Notes: generated from the sequence alone by a model not told the origin. Positions 11,554-23,668 are shown, numbered from the stretch's first letter. The stretch is 64,000 nt of DNA from Cotesia glomerata (GCF_020080835.1 NC_058165.1:18783026-18847025), one strand, 5' to 3'. Translations and numbers: made by a program.

Positions 11554-11964
11554 AATGATAAATAACTATCGTTAAAAAATATCAAACCGAATTTACGATA
11601 AAGATATACCCAAAACTAAATTTTTCTTAGTCTCTTAATTATATTAATTTATTTTTGACATATTACCACATTGACGTGTACAAAACAAAATAAATAAATA
11701 AACAAATTTTGTTTATTGCTAAATTCTAATCTATTTATAACTACTTCGAAAACTTATCATAATAAATAAACTATTTTAGAATAGGAAATGAAACATTGAA
11801 AAGGCACAATTTCAGGTTAAGACCTTTCCAACGGTACCAAATTTAACCATAAAAACCCATTTTATCATATAAATACACTGGTCCCAAAATTTCGCTTATG
11901 GGGCATTCCATGCGAAATGGGAAAATGACTAAATTAAACAATTTCTCTAATTCATTAGAGATAT
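11554..11964. other. AT-rich sequence
   Basis: No gene was found. A weak echo of copy B (ACTGGTCCCAAAATTTCGC) occurs near 11878. Confidence 0.4.
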
Positions 11965-12730
11965 AATAAAAACTGACTAATTTTTTACTTAAAACTTTGA
12001 CTAATTTTTCAATAAAAATTTTGACTAATTTTGTTTTTAAGTTGTAATTAATTTTTTACTTAAAACTCTGACTAATTTTTTAATTAATAAAAATTTCGAC
12101 TAATTTTGTAATTAATTAAAATTTGGACTAATTTATAAAAAAAAACTGACTAATTTTTTACTTAAAACTTTGACTAATATTTTAATTCATAGAAATTTTA
12201 ACTAATTTTTGACTAATTTTGACTAATTTTTCACTAAAAATTTTGATGAATTTTTAAATAAAAATTTTAACTAATTTTTTTTTTGATAGTGACTAATTTA
12301 TAAAAAAACTGACTAATTTTTTACTTGAAACTTTGACTAATTTTTTAATTCATAGAAATTTTAACTAATTTTTGACTAATTTTTCAATAAAAATTTTAAC
12401 TAATTTTCTTTTAAATTGTGACTAATTTATAAAAAAACTGACTAATTTTTTACTTAAAACTCTGACTAATTTTTTAATTCCTAGAAATTTTAACTAATTT
12501 TTTAATAAAAATTTTGACTATTTTTTTTTTTTAAACTGTGACTAATTTCTTACTTAAAACTATGACTAATTTTTGAATTAATAAAAATTTCGACCAATTT
12601 TGTAATATCTAAAAATTTCGACTAATTTTGTAATTAATTAAAATTTTGACTAATTTATAAAAAAAACTGACTAATTTTTTGCTTAAAACTTTGACTAATT
12701 TTTTAATTCCTATAAATTTTAACTAATTTT
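11965..12730 (+). repeat. GACTAATTTTT minisatellite, array 1
   Basis: TGACTAATTTTT alternates with ACTTAAAACTTTGACTAAT and ATTAATAAAAATTT every 25-45 bp. The same motif occurs inverted at 17294-18910 and forward again at 31140-31895. It ends directly at a palindrome (GTAAATTCCT, GATC, AGGAATTTAC) beside a TIR. Confidence 0.85.
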
Positions 12731-12830
12731 TTCTCCGTAAATTCCTAGATCAGGAATTTACGAATGTCCCACGATTACTGTGATTTTAAGGGTAATTTTT
12801 GAAGAAAATTTCTTTCCGTGGATAAACCCG

Positions 12831-13870
12831 TGAAAATAATAAAGCATGAGCAGCACGCGTGATTGGAACGCATGCGTGGTACTCCCGTCGAGATGACAGC
12901 GTAGATAGACCACCCAGAAATCCAAGTGCGATAACAATAGTGTGTCATCACTCGCCGTAAATGACTCGCGATAAACCAGATACCGATAACTCCGTCAACA
13001 GCTGGTTGAATCAGTAATACAGAGCCGAAAAGCAATCAATACCACCTCCCCAGAAGTAGTTAGAAAGTGGTCAAAAAAGGGCTAAGCTTTAGGGATTTTA
13101 GTTGCTTGAATCTTTGAGTTTAGCAGAGCCGGGTTGTCTAAGGGGTTAGCTGACCGTAGCAGCAGATTGGCTGGCCACCAGCTTGCAATTTGCTTTCTGA
13201 AATCCCTCTCCTGCTTCCCTCACCAGCATCCCCATCTCTTTCTGCTATCTCGGCTGCCTCTATTACCGATGAACTTAGATGGCACGAAGCAGACTACCGA
13301 GACGACGGCGGCGAGGCTGTCCGAACTAAGTTCCTAATCTCAGTGGTCAGCTGATATTCAAACAGCCGTAAAGCTTGTACACATATACATCCAGCATCTG
13401 TATCCAAACGGACTTGGTGGTAGTATCTGGTAACGACTATCGCGGGCAAACATTAATACTGAATACTGGACACTGTGTACCCGAGGATTATCTTATTCTT
13501 GGGATAGTGTGACGCGCTGGTAACTTTCCCAACATTCACATCGCCAGTCTACCGTGCTAGATTTGTAAGGAAGGTGGAGGAGGAGCAGGAGGAACAGGAG
13601 CATGCTTTCTCTTTTGCTGAGCTCGTTCTTCACCTGCCATCTGCAAACACTGCTGAATAGACAAGTGTCTCCGTCGTTTAAATGTTTACCAATGGGTATC
13701 AAATGTCCCAATTCAAAGTTTCAAACACTTTTAATCATTTACACCCAGTTCAATATTTTATTCGTCCAAGCTGCTGCTTTAGTGCAAGCTACAATAAATA
13801 AACCACAACAATGAGGATTACAACTGTATTTATGCGATAAGTCATTATTAATTACTACTAATTATTATTA
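12831..13870. other. Unique cargo of TIR element 1
   Basis: This 1 kb is clearly more complex and GC-richer than its surroundings. Open frames of 67-86 codons occur on both strands without recognisable domains. A plus frame at about 13770-13814 reads AAALVQATINKPQQ then stop and could be an exon tail, but support is weak. The cargo may be captured host DNA. Confidence 0.4.
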
Positions 13871-13895
13871 CTAAAATCACAGTAATCATGGGATA

Positions 13896-15130
13896 TTTTG
13901 TTAAATTACAATGTACTTTCTTATCTATTGAGGATTTTAAAGATATAAGCTCATTCCGATGTTACACTAATCAAGAGCTTTCATTCGAGTACCCACATGC
14001 ATTTTTGATATATTTTTTATATATACATATATATAATATATATTTTAAATATATCAGCTCATTTTGATGTTACACTCATCAAGAGCTTTCATTTGAGTAC
14101 CCACATGCATTTTTGATATAGTTTTCGTATATAGGTATATATAATATATAATATATATAAATATATGAAAAATTGATGTGGGTACTCGAATGAAAGGTCT
14201 CGATGAATATAATGTCGGGGTGAGCTTATATCTTTAAAAATGTCAATAGTTTACAAGATACAAGGTCATTTCTTGATAAAAATAGAATTGTAATTAATTA
14301 CTGTTTTACTTTATTTATTAATGACGTTTTGAAAAATATAAGCTCATTCCGATGTTACACTAATTAAGAGCTTTCATTTGAGTACCCACATGCATTTTTG
14401 ATATATTTTTTATATATACATATATATAATATATAATATATATAAATATATGAAAAATTGATGTGGGTACTCTAATGAAAGGTCTCGATGAGTGTAATGT
14501 CAGGATAAGCTTATATTATTAAAAATGTCAATAGTTTACAAGATACAAGGTTATTTCTTGATAAAAATAGAATTGTAATTAATTACTGTTTTACTTTATT
14601 TATTAATGACGTTTTGAAAAATATAAGCTCATTCCGATGTCACACTAATCAAGAGCTTTCATTTGAGTACCCACATGCATTTTTAATATATTTTTCATAT
14701 ATACGTATATATAATATATAATATATATAAATATATGAAAAATTGATGTGGGTACTCTAATGAAAGGTCTCGATGAGTGTAATGTCAGGATAAGCTTATA
14801 TCATTAAAAATGTCAATAGTTTACAAGATACAAGGTTATTTCTTGATAAAAATAGAATTGTAATTAATGTTTTACTTTTTTTAATAATGACATTTTTAAA
14901 GATATAAGCTCATTTTGATGTTACATTCATCAAGAGCTTTCATTTGAGTACCCACATGCATTTTTGATATATTTTTCATATATACGTATATATAATATAT
15001 AATATATATAAATATATGAAAAATTGATGTGGGTACTCAAATGAAAGGTCTCGATGAGTGTAATGTCGGGGTGAGCTTATATCTTTAAAAATGTCAATAG
15101 TTCACAAGATACAAGGTAATATCTTAATTA
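13896..15130 (-). mobile_element. Helitron-like element, copy 4 (minus), tandemly expanded
   Basis: The left edge is the inverted 3' block TTGTTAAATTACAATGTAC. The right edge is ATACAAGGTAATATCTTAAT, the inverted start lacking TCTCTAG. Four palindrome modules follow, at least three from a roughly 300-bp tandem unit (boundaries near 14324, 14618 and 14880) marked by ACTTTATTTATTAATGACG. Arms keep the asymmetry seen elsewhere: ATGCATTTTTGATATAT on one side, AAAAATTGATGTGGG on the other. Confidence 0.65.
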
Positions 15131-15289
15131 TGCACACGGAAAGAAATTTCCTTTCAAAATTACCGTTAAAATCACAGTAATCGTGGGACATTCGTAAATT
15201 GTTGATCTAATTACAATTCTTTCAATAATTATTCACAATTACAATGTAGAAAATCTAGAAAATTACCATTAATTTTTACCGGTAAAAAA

Positions 15290-15620
15290 TAATAAACGTA
15301 AAAAATTAATTAGATTAGAAGTTATTTTTACTGATTTAATCTTAAAAATTACAGTAAAATCAAAAGATTTTACTGAAACTACTATAAAATTTACCGTCGT
15401 CTCCTTTAAAAAAGAATCTAAGTAACGGAACTATCCACCGACTTTTCAGCGGCGCTGCAATCGCTCTAGACTTCTCAGCTGTTAACAAAATTTCACATGT
15501 CAGTGATCAGTTGACCCTGAATTACAGTTAATTCTAACAACACATTTATACAATTATCATTATAATAAAATTTAATGCAATTAGTTAACTATTAATTGTA
15601 AAGATGTGCTTTAATGACAT
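15290..15620 (-). repeat. Right arm of the 15-kb-spaced inverted repeat
   Basis: It is the reverse complement of 395-723, with shared words CCGACTTTTCAGCGGCGC and GTCAGTGATCAGTTGACCC. It sits between two TIR elements (12753-15200 and 15921-17000). Similarity stops sharply after GCTTTAATGACAT at 15620, which matches the outer edge of the left arm. Confidence 0.75.
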
Positions 15621-15920
15621 TCTTAATTATCTATAAATATTTGCTATTATTCTATATATATAGATTGTAAAGTGAAATAACCTAAAAAATAAATTAAATT
15701 AAAAAAATCAAATAAACATTCAATGTTGTTAAATTAAAATCAACTTTTTTTTAAACATAAAACCTAGAAAATTTATAATAATAATATTCCATTAATAACA
15801 ATGTGTCCAATAATAATTATATTCCAAGCGGCAAGCTTAGAAAATTAAAATTGTTTTTTACCGCACGGGTAAATTTTACTCAAAAATGTAAAAAGTATTT
15901 CTGTTTCTAGTAAATGGTAA
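15621..15920. other. AT-rich spacer
   Basis: Nothing was recognised between the inverted arm and TIR element 2. Confidence 0.4.
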
Positions 15921-16194
15921 ACTCCCACGATTACAATACAGGTAATTTTTCTCGTTAATTTAAGCGTAAATTTCAAAGAAAATTTAGAATTGTGTAGTGA
16001 CTCGTGTAATTCAACTTAGTAATCCGTATTTCATTCTCTATTTACCAGGAGCATCTCATTTATATAGGAAAACAGACCGGTACTCTGATTCTGATTCTGG
16101 TGGTGGTCCTAGCCGAGTACATACAGAATGTGAAGGCAAACGATGAAATTGTGTGAATCTGTGGATGTGTTGGTAGAGTTTGTTTGTCGAGCAA

Positions 16195-16361
16195 ACGTTT
16201 GCCGACGACACCGCCGGACACTGGTGGCTCCTATGAAACTCTCAGGCCCTGGACAGTTGGTTACAAGTCTGTCTGCTGCACAGTCTGTAATACCAACACT
16301 AGCCAACATCCCGATGAATAGTGGTCAAATAAGTTCTCAAGTAAATCTCCACTGGTTTTGA
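16195..16361 (+). pseudogene. Possible captured exon fragment inside TIR element 2
   Basis: One plus frame reads like ordinary protein rather than AT-rich noise: segments LSGPGQLVTSLSAAQ and VIPTLANIPMNSGQISSQ. A plausible acceptor (CTCTCAG|GCCC near 16243) and donor (TCTCAA|GTAAAT near 16341) would give an exon of about 100 bp. Composition (Gln, Ser, Pro) suggests a regulatory protein, but I cannot name it. It could equally be chance. Start codon choice is not meaningful here. Confidence 0.3.
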
Positions 16362-16537
16362 TATTCTATAAAACTATTCTCAAATAATGAAACTGAATAT
16401 CGATAGTTTGATGATTAACACCCAGAAGCTTTCTATCCAAAGTTCAAAACACTTGTCTTGACAATTCAGTCGAGTAGAATTATAATATCAAGGTTGTTTT
16501 TGAATTGCCAAAATTCTAGAGACTGGAGACTGAAGAT

Positions 16538-16738
16538 GTGTCAATAAATCAACCGGTTACGCTAACCACAATTGTGTTCTGGGATAAGAAGCAGAACCTG
16601 AGGTGTAAGATTGCTAAGGGCCGAAGAGGAATAGCTTGGTCTGCAGAAGCCTTTAGTCCGAGCTTAACCCACACTAGAGCAGTATTTCGTATCCTTCATG
16701 TTGAGGGCAAGTTATGCCCGCAAACAGTCGTACATTAG
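16538..16738 (+). other. 66-codon open frame in the cargo, unsupported
   Basis: A GTG-started frame of mixed composition in the GC-richer cargo. No domain, no splice signal and no start context; probably not a gene. Confidence 0.15.
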
Positions 16739-17000
16739 TGTCCAGTTGTTGTTCTGGAGGATTTATAACGCGACATATTTGTTGAATGAGTGGTTAGTCT
16801 GCAGGGTTCCCTTTCTGAGGGATTTTATGATGACGCTCACTGAATTGGGTCACTATTGATCAGTCATTGAGTTAATTTGGTAAAAAAATTAATTTAACTC
16901 TGGAATTCCGTCAATTATAAGCTATACATGGAAAGAAATTTTCTTTAAAATTTACCCTTAAATTAACGAGAAAAATTACCTGTATTGTAATCGTGGGACT

Positions 17001-17293
17001 ACACGGTGAGAAATTTCTGTAGAAATTTACTATGCATACATAATAAGACTGAACCTTAATCACTCAATTCAAAATATTACCATAAAAATTTAAGAATATC
17101 ATATTGTACCACTCAATATTTACTAGGAACCATAGTAAATTTCACCATGCAACTGTTACATAAACATATATAAAAAATTTTCGTAAACTGACAGAACAGA
17201 AACTGTTAGTGTGCTTAAAACTTTTCATTATAGTTTCATAGTAAAATTTCTGTTGCTCAGTCGACAATAAAATTTTATAAAAAAGTTTCACAT
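17001..17293. other. AT-rich spacer
   Basis: No feature was recognised, apart from GTGAGAAATTTCTGTAGAAATTTAC-like dyads shared with neighbouring MITE ends. Confidence 0.35.
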
Positions 17294-18910
17294 TTAGTCA
17301 CGTGTAGTCAGAGTTGTAAGTAAAAAATTAGTCACAATTTAAAAAAAAATTAGTCAAAATTTTAATTAATTAATAAAATTAGTTAAAATTTCTATGAATT
17401 AAATAATTAGTCAAAGTTTTAAGTAAAAATTAGTCAGTTTTTTTTTTTTATAAATTAGTCAAAATTTTTATTAATTAAAAAATTAGTCAGTTTTTTTTTT
17501 ATAAATTAGTCAAAATTTTAATTAATTACAAAATTAGTCAAAATTTTTATTAATTAAAAAAATTATTTAAAATTTCTATGAATTAAAAAATTAGTCAAAG
17601 TTTTAAGTAAAAAATTAGTCAAAATTTTAATTAATTACAAAATTAGTTGAAATTTTAATTAATTACAAAATTAGTCAAAAATTTTATTAATTAAAAAAAT
17701 TAGTTAAAATTTCTATGAATTAAAATATTTGTCAGAGTTTTAAGTAAAAAATTAGTCACAATTTAAAAAAAAATTAGTCAAAATTTTAATTAATTAATAA
17801 AATTAGTTGAAATTTTTATTAATTAAAAAATTAGTCAGAGTTGTAAGTAAAAAATTAGTCACAATTTGAAAAAAAATTAGTCAAAATTTTAATTAATTAA
17901 TAAAATTAGTTAAAATTTCTATGAATTAAATAATTAGTCAAAGTTTTAAGTAAAAATTAGTCAGTTTTTTTTTTTTATAAATTAGTCAAAATTTCAATAA
18001 ATTACAAAATTAGTCAAAATTTTTATTAATTAAAAAATTAGTTAAAATTTCTATGAATTAAAATATTTGTCAGAGTTTTAAGTAAAAAATTAGTCACAAT
18101 TTAAAAAAAAATTAGTCAAAATTTTAATTAATTAATAAAATTAGTTGAAATTTTTATTAATTAAAAAATTAGTCAGAGTTGTAAGTAAAAAATTAGTCAC
18201 AATTTGAAAAAAAATTAGTCAAAATTTTAATTAATTAATAAAATTAGTTAAAATTTCTATGAATTAAATAATTAGTCAAAGTTTTAAGTGAAAATTAGTC
18301 AGTTTTTTTTTTTTATAAATTAGTCAAAATTTTTATTAATTGCAAAATTAGTCGAAATTTTTATTAATTACAAAATTAGTCGAAATTTTTATTAATTAAA
18401 AAATTAGTCAGATTTTTTTTTTTTTTTTATTAATTATTATTTAGAGTCGGTTTTAACTGCTGAGGTCATATCGCCGACTTTAACTGTTGGGAGTGGTACG
18501 TTGGGGTCTTTTTGGATTGTGTAAATCTTAACCTACGCGGCAAGGGCCGAATATCAACCAAGTTGGTTTCTAAGACCAGCTTGGGATTCGAACCCACGCC
18601 TGGCCGGTAAGTTAGTCCGAGTTCTCTATAGGCCATGCGCCTTAGACGACTCGGCTAACGTCACCGGTTTAGTCAGTTTTTTATAAATTAGTCAAAATTT
18701 TAATTAATTACAAAATTAGTCAAAATTTTTATTAATTAAAAAAATTATTTAAAATTTCTATGAATTAAAAAATTAGTCAGAGTTGTAATTAAAAAATTAG
18801 TCACAGTTTAAAAAAAAATTAATCAAAATTTTAATTAATTAATAAAATTAGTTAAAATTTCTATGAATTAAAAAATTAGTCAAAGTTTTAAGTAAAAACT
18901 AAGTCAGTTT
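17294..18910 (-). repeat. AAAAATTAGTC minisatellite, array 2 (inverted relative to array 1)
   Basis: AAAAATTAGTCA alternates with AATTTTAATTAATTA and TTTTAAGTAAAAAATTAGTC. It has a higher-order pattern: AGTCAGAGTTGTAAGTAAAA opens long units near 17308, 17835 and 18173. A SINE interrupts it at 18412-18668. Arrays 1 and 2 face each other around the two TIR elements. Confidence 0.85.
18412..18668 (-). mobile_element. tRNA-derived SINE
   Basis: Read on the minus strand, the head (18667 to about 18577) is tRNA-like: an A box TAGCCGAGTCGTCTAAGGCG (18658-18639) and a B box GGTTCGAATCC (18603-18593), with a long variable region as in class II (Leu/Ser-type) tRNAs. An unrelated body of about 150 bp follows and ends in an A-rich tail (poly-T on the plus strand, 18412-18428). 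TTAGTCAG flanks both sides (18404-18411, 18669-18676) as a likely target duplication, though the host array contains that word anyway. The A and B boxes imply transcription by RNA polymerase III. Confidence 0.8.
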
Positions 18911-19929
18911 TTTTAATATTCTTCTTTTAATAATAAATTACTGAATTATAATGAATTAAAGAAATTTTAAACTTTTTTTATACACACCCAAAGTTTAAGC
19001 TCTAATAATTGATACTTTGCTCCAAATATTCTCCGATAGCCTGATTTATCAGAAATCTGACATTAAATAATGAAAAAGGTGCTAATTTACCCGAAAAATA
19101 AGTATGCTTCTTCAAAGCAAGGTGACAAAGTCCTTCGGCAACTAATTTAACGAGGAAGTATAAAACTACCCGAAATATACATGAGAGTGGTAACTCGCAA
19201 GGGTCAGAAGGACCAGTGGGCGCCAGGATACGAGGGTAGTCCAGTAAGAGTGTGTAGAAGCTTGGGGTGTGAGTCTCTAAGAGTTTTGGTTTGGTACGCG
19301 AGCACGTAGACCTAGACGGGGGTGGTAAGAGGAGGGTATCACCCGGTCACCCTACGGGAGATTGTTACGGGGGGTTGGAGCTGGCTAGTGGTCAGCACAC
19401 TTGGCCGACCCTACTTCGCTAACTAGTTTAATGATATATGTTGAGCTACAAGCGCCTTGATTAATCGTTAACTAATGTTGGAGCTGCTGCTGGTAGAAGA
19501 CCAGCAGGATGACCAAAGAAGGATGAGGCGCCGATGAAGGCGCTCTTCTGCTTCTCGGACAAGTACAAGTACAACCTTCTGAGAAATTAAGGCCTTAAAG
19601 CCCGGCTGAGGACTCTTTCCACTGGCACTTTGGTCACTCCCCAGTTTATGCTCCAAATACAACCAAACAGAAATCTAATCTCTGGGTAATTTGATTTATG
19701 ATTTGATGGTAGCTTCTCGAAAAAGTTTCCAACCCAGACTCAAAACTGTCCGCGCTATTTGTCCGATACCTAAGACAAATTTACGGCGGAGAAAGTCTTG
19801 ATGAATTGGACTGGAGCTTGCTAAAGGGTTAAGACAAAGGATTATAAAATTATTGGGTTATTTATCGTTTAGAAAATTGATTTACAAGCTTACAAAAGGA
19901 CGAATTAATTCAATTTTTGCATTGCTATT
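18911..19929. other. Unique sequence, partly GC-richer
   Basis: The segment 19190-19680 is complex and GC-rich for this window. A 64-codon minus frame (19468-19662) has no known domain. There is no splice-bounded exon I can defend. It may be an intronic regulatory region. Confidence 0.4.
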
Positions 19930-20735
19930 TTATCGAAAAATTTGGTCCCTTATATATACTCTGGTAAGATTTTTCTACAAGCGAGAGAGCGTAGCCACCT
20001 AGCGGTGAAATCAAGAACTAATTTTTTACTAATTTCACGTTATTATGACCATATAAGTAGAAATTAATTAATTTAACATAAAAATTCTTAAATTTAGCGT
20101 AAAAATTCATTGAAAGATTATTTTTGATCAAAAATATTTTTTTTAAACCAAATTTCTTTTTTAAGAAATTAAAAAAATTTTTTTTTTTAAACATAAGACA
20201 CATTAATCACAATAAAATAAAAATACTGTTTAATTTTACAATTTTTAGCAAAAATTTGGTTCTTTATATATACTCTGGTAAGATTTTTCTACTAGCGAGA
20301 AAGCGTAGCCACCTAGCGGCAAAACCAAGATCTAATTCCGACTAATTTGAACCATGTTATTAGAATGCATTGATTTTACATAAAAATACTTAAATTAAGA
20401 TTAAAAATTCTTTAAAAATTAACTTTTAATCAAGAATATTTTTTTGAAACCAAAATTCTTTTCTTAAAAAATTTATAAATTTTTTTTTTTCTTTAACATA
20501 ACACACATTAATCACAAAAAACAAACATACCGCTCAATTCAAGAATTTTTAGCAAAAATTCGGTCTCTTATATATATATTCTGGTAAGATTGTTCTACTA
20601 GCGAGAGAGCGTAGCCATCTAGCGGCAAAACCAAAAACTAAATTCTATGATATTTGTATTATATTATTAATATGCATTGATTTTATGTAAAAATTCTTAA
20701 ATTAAGCCTAAAAATTCTCTAAAAAATTATTTTTT
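19930..20735 (+). repeat. About 307-bp tandem repeat, array 1 (three copies)
   Basis: Cores at 19950, 20260 and 20569 read TATATATACTCTGGTAAGAT, then CTAGCGAGAGAGCGTAGCC and ACCTAGCGGCAAAACCAAG. Seven more copies lie at 28011-29985. Both arrays follow the same left flank (CATTGCTATTTTATCGAAA at 19920; close match at 27909). Each unit holds CCACCTAGCGG, whose reverse contains AGGTGG, a CTCF-like core. Confidence 0.85.
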
Positions 20736-21300
20736 TAAAACAAAGGATTCATAGTTTCGTTAAGATCCTTTTCATTAACAAACGTAGATATTCCTCAGAA
20801 TTATTGACCGTATCACAGATCACAGGGTGAATGTACGCGTTGAATGATAGTGTTGCTGAGGTCCAGTCACAAGTCCAGGGTAGCTGCTGGGAAAGGGGTT
20901 AGCTCAGAGATGCAAGGGACCGTGAAATTACCAGCAGAGTCTCTCTCATAGGGAGGATGTAGAGTGGGCGGGGGAGTGTAACGGAGTCCAGCAGCACTTC
21001 TCCTTCATCTCCTCTAGCAGAAGCAGTGACCAGCGGGTATTTGTCTTGTCTCCTTGTTTATGAGATTCAACATTGTTATTTGACACCGCCTGGGACCGGT
21101 TCTAGTGAATCTAGTGAATATATCTTGCGCGAACAACCAGCAAACTTCTTCAGCTGGTATTTATCGTGGCTGGACAATGTGTGCAAGCCTTCAAATTCAT
21201 CGTAAGCTCGTTAATAAAGTTGATAATTAAATAGTCTGCTTTCGGGTAATAAATCCCTAGTTTTAAATACATTGATAGATTGTTTATATTTAATAAGCTT
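20736..21300. other. Unique GC-richer sequence
   Basis: The segment 20760-21200 is non-repetitive and purine-rich in part (GGGCGGGGGAGTGTAACGG near 20968). No splice-bounded frame was found. It may be an intronic regulatory region. Confidence 0.4.
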
Positions 21301-21301
21301 T

Positions 21302-21589
21302 TAATAAATAAAATTTTGCTTTATTAAATAATGACTATTGTTAAATTGCACTGCACTTTCTTAAATATTGAAGTTTTTAAAAATATAAGCTCATCCTGAT
21401 GTTACACTCATCAAGAGCTTTCATTCGAGTACCCACATGCATTTTTGATATATTTTTCATATATACATATATATAATATATATTTTCAAGATATAAGCTC
21501 ATCCTGATGTTACACTCATCAAGAGCTTTCATTTGAGTACTCACTTGTATTTTTGATATATTTTTCATATATACATATATCTAATATAC

Positions 21590-21637
<48 letters not shown>

Positions 21638-23668
21638 TAAATATATGAAATATATGAAAAATTGATGTGGGTACTCAAATAAAAGGTCTCAATGAGTGTA
21701 ATGTCAGGATGAGCTTGTATCGTAAAAAATGTCAAATAATATCTGAAAAAATGTTAAAATTCAAAATTTTGATTTAAAAAAAATCAAAATTTTCTTGAAT
21801 AATTTTAATTAATTTTTTTTGTTACTAATCTCAAGAACAATGATTCAAATATTAAATTTTAATTATAATTTTTTCATATTAATACTCAAAGATAAATGAT
21901 AAAATGCATTTCTTATATATTTTTCATATATACATATATATAATACATATTTTAAAGATATAAGCTCATTTCGATGTTCCACTCATCAAGAGCTTTCATT
22001 TGAGTACTCACTTGTATTTTTGATATATTTTTCATATATACATATATCTAATATACATAAATATATAAAATATATGAAAAATTGATGTGGGTACTCAAAT
22101 GAAAGGTCTCGATGAGTGTAACATCAGGATGAGCTTATATCGTAAAAAATGACAAATAATATCTGAAAAAATGTTAAAATTCAAAATTTTGATTTAAAAA
22201 AAATCAAAATTTTCTTTAAAAATTTTAATTAATTTTTTTTGTTACTATTCTCAAGAACAATGGTTCAAATATTAAATTTTAATTATAATTTTTGCATATA
22301 AATACTCAAAGATGAATGATAGAATGCATTTCTTATATATTTTTCATGTATACATATATATAATACATATTTTAAAGATATAAGCTCATTTCGATGTTCC
22401 ACTCATCAAGAGCTTTCATTTGAGTACCCACATGCATTTTTGATATATTTTTCATATATACATATATATAATATATATTTTAAAGATATAAGCTCATTTC
22501 GATGTTCCACTCATCAAGAGCTTTCATTTGAGTACTCACTTGTATTTTTGATATATTTTTCATATATACATATATATAATATATATAAATATATGAAATA
22601 TATGAAAAATTGATGTGGGTACTCAAATAAAAGGTCTCAATGAGTGTAATGTCAGGATGAGCTTGTATCGTAAAAAATGTCAAATAATATCTGAAAAAAT
22701 GTTAAAATTCAAAATTTTGATTTAAAAACAATCAAAATTTTCTTTAAAAATTTTAATTAATTTTTTTTGTTACTATTCTCAAGAACAATGGTTCAAATAT
22801 TAAATTTTAATTATAATTTTTTCATATTAATACTCAAAGATAGATGATAAATGCATTTCTTATATATTTTTCATGTATACATATATATAATACATATTTT
22901 AAAGATATAAGCTCATTTCGATGTTCCACTCATCAAGAGCTTTCATTTGAGTACTCACTTGTATTTTTGATATATTTTTCATATATACATATATATAATA
23001 TATATAAATATATGAAATATATGAAAAATTGATGTGGGTACTCAAATAAAAGGTCTCAATGAGTGTAACATCAGGATGAGCTTATATCGTAAAAATGTCA
23101 AATAATATCTGAAAAATGTTAAAATTCAAAATTTTGATTTAAAACAATCAAAATTTTCTTTAAAAATTTTAATTAATTTTTTTGTTACTATTCTCAAGAA
23201 CAATGATTCAAATATTAAATTTTAATTATAATTTTTTCATATTAATACTCAAAGATGAATGATAGAATGCATTTCTTATATATTTTTCATGTATACATAT
23301 ATATAATACATATTTTAAAGATATAAGCTCATTTCGATGTTCCACTCATCAAGAGCTTTCATTTGAGTACCCACATGCATTTTTGATATATTTTTCATAT
23401 ATACATATATATAATATATATTTTCAAAATATAAGCTCATCCTGATTTTACACTCATCAAGAGCTTTCATTTGAGTACTCACTTGTATTTTTGATATATT
23501 TTTCATATATACATATATCTAATATATATATATATAAATATATAAAATATATGAAAAATTGATGTGGGTACTCAAATGAAAGGTCTCGATGAGTGTACTG
23601 TCAGGATGAGCTTATATCTTTAAAAATTTCAATAGTTCACAAGATAAAAGGTCATTTCTTAATTATGA
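21302..23668 (-). mobile_element. Helitron-like element, copy 5 (minus), largest tandem expansion
   Basis: It runs from the inverted 3' block TTGTTAAATTGCACTGCAC (21341) to the inverted start AAGGTCATTTCTTAATTATG (23649-23668). It contains four repeats of a 390-480 bp unit, each a palindrome module plus the spacer AATATCTGAAAAAATGTTAA to CTCAAAGATRAATGATA. A CTAG at 21257 could be the end but lacks a hairpin. Open frames on both strands arise from the palindromes. There is a (TA)n run at 21596-21630. Confidence 0.65.

Larger units (their letters stand above)
12753..15200. mobile_element. TIR element 1 with GC-richer cargo and an inserted Helitron-like copy
   Basis: The left TIR (12753-12830) contains CGAATGTCCCACGATTACTG and TTTCTTTCCGTG. 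The right TIR (15135-15200) is its inverse at about 90% by eye. The ends resemble those of the element at 15921-17000 (TCCCACGATTAC start). The cargo at 12831-13870 is unique and GC-richer; no transposase is visible. A second inverse terminus fragment, AAAATCACAGTAATCATGGG, sits at 13873 just before the Helitron-like copy, so the element may instead end there, with the 15135 TIR belonging to another copy. Confidence 0.55.
15921..17000. mobile_element. TIR element 2 with unrelated GC-richer cargo
   Basis: Left terminus CTCCCACGATTACAATACAG (15922) and right terminus CTGTATTGTAATCGTGGGA (ending 16998) are inverse; the TIRs are about 70 bp. They share the outer TCCCACGATTAC and inner TTTCTTTCC words with element 1. 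The cargo at 15991-16925 is unique. No transposase frame is visible, so the element is non-autonomous. Similar ends with different contents recall Pack-type elements. Confidence 0.6.

Noticed and set aside
18577..18667. Functional tRNA gene
   Set aside because: The A and B boxes are present, but the sequence continues into a body and A-rich tail, so a SINE head is a better fit. Acceptor stem pairing was not convincing.
21302..23668. CRISPR-like regular spacing of repeats
   Set aside because: Units are several hundred bp, palindromic and AT-rich, with no short unique spacers and no cas genes; the context is eukaryotic.
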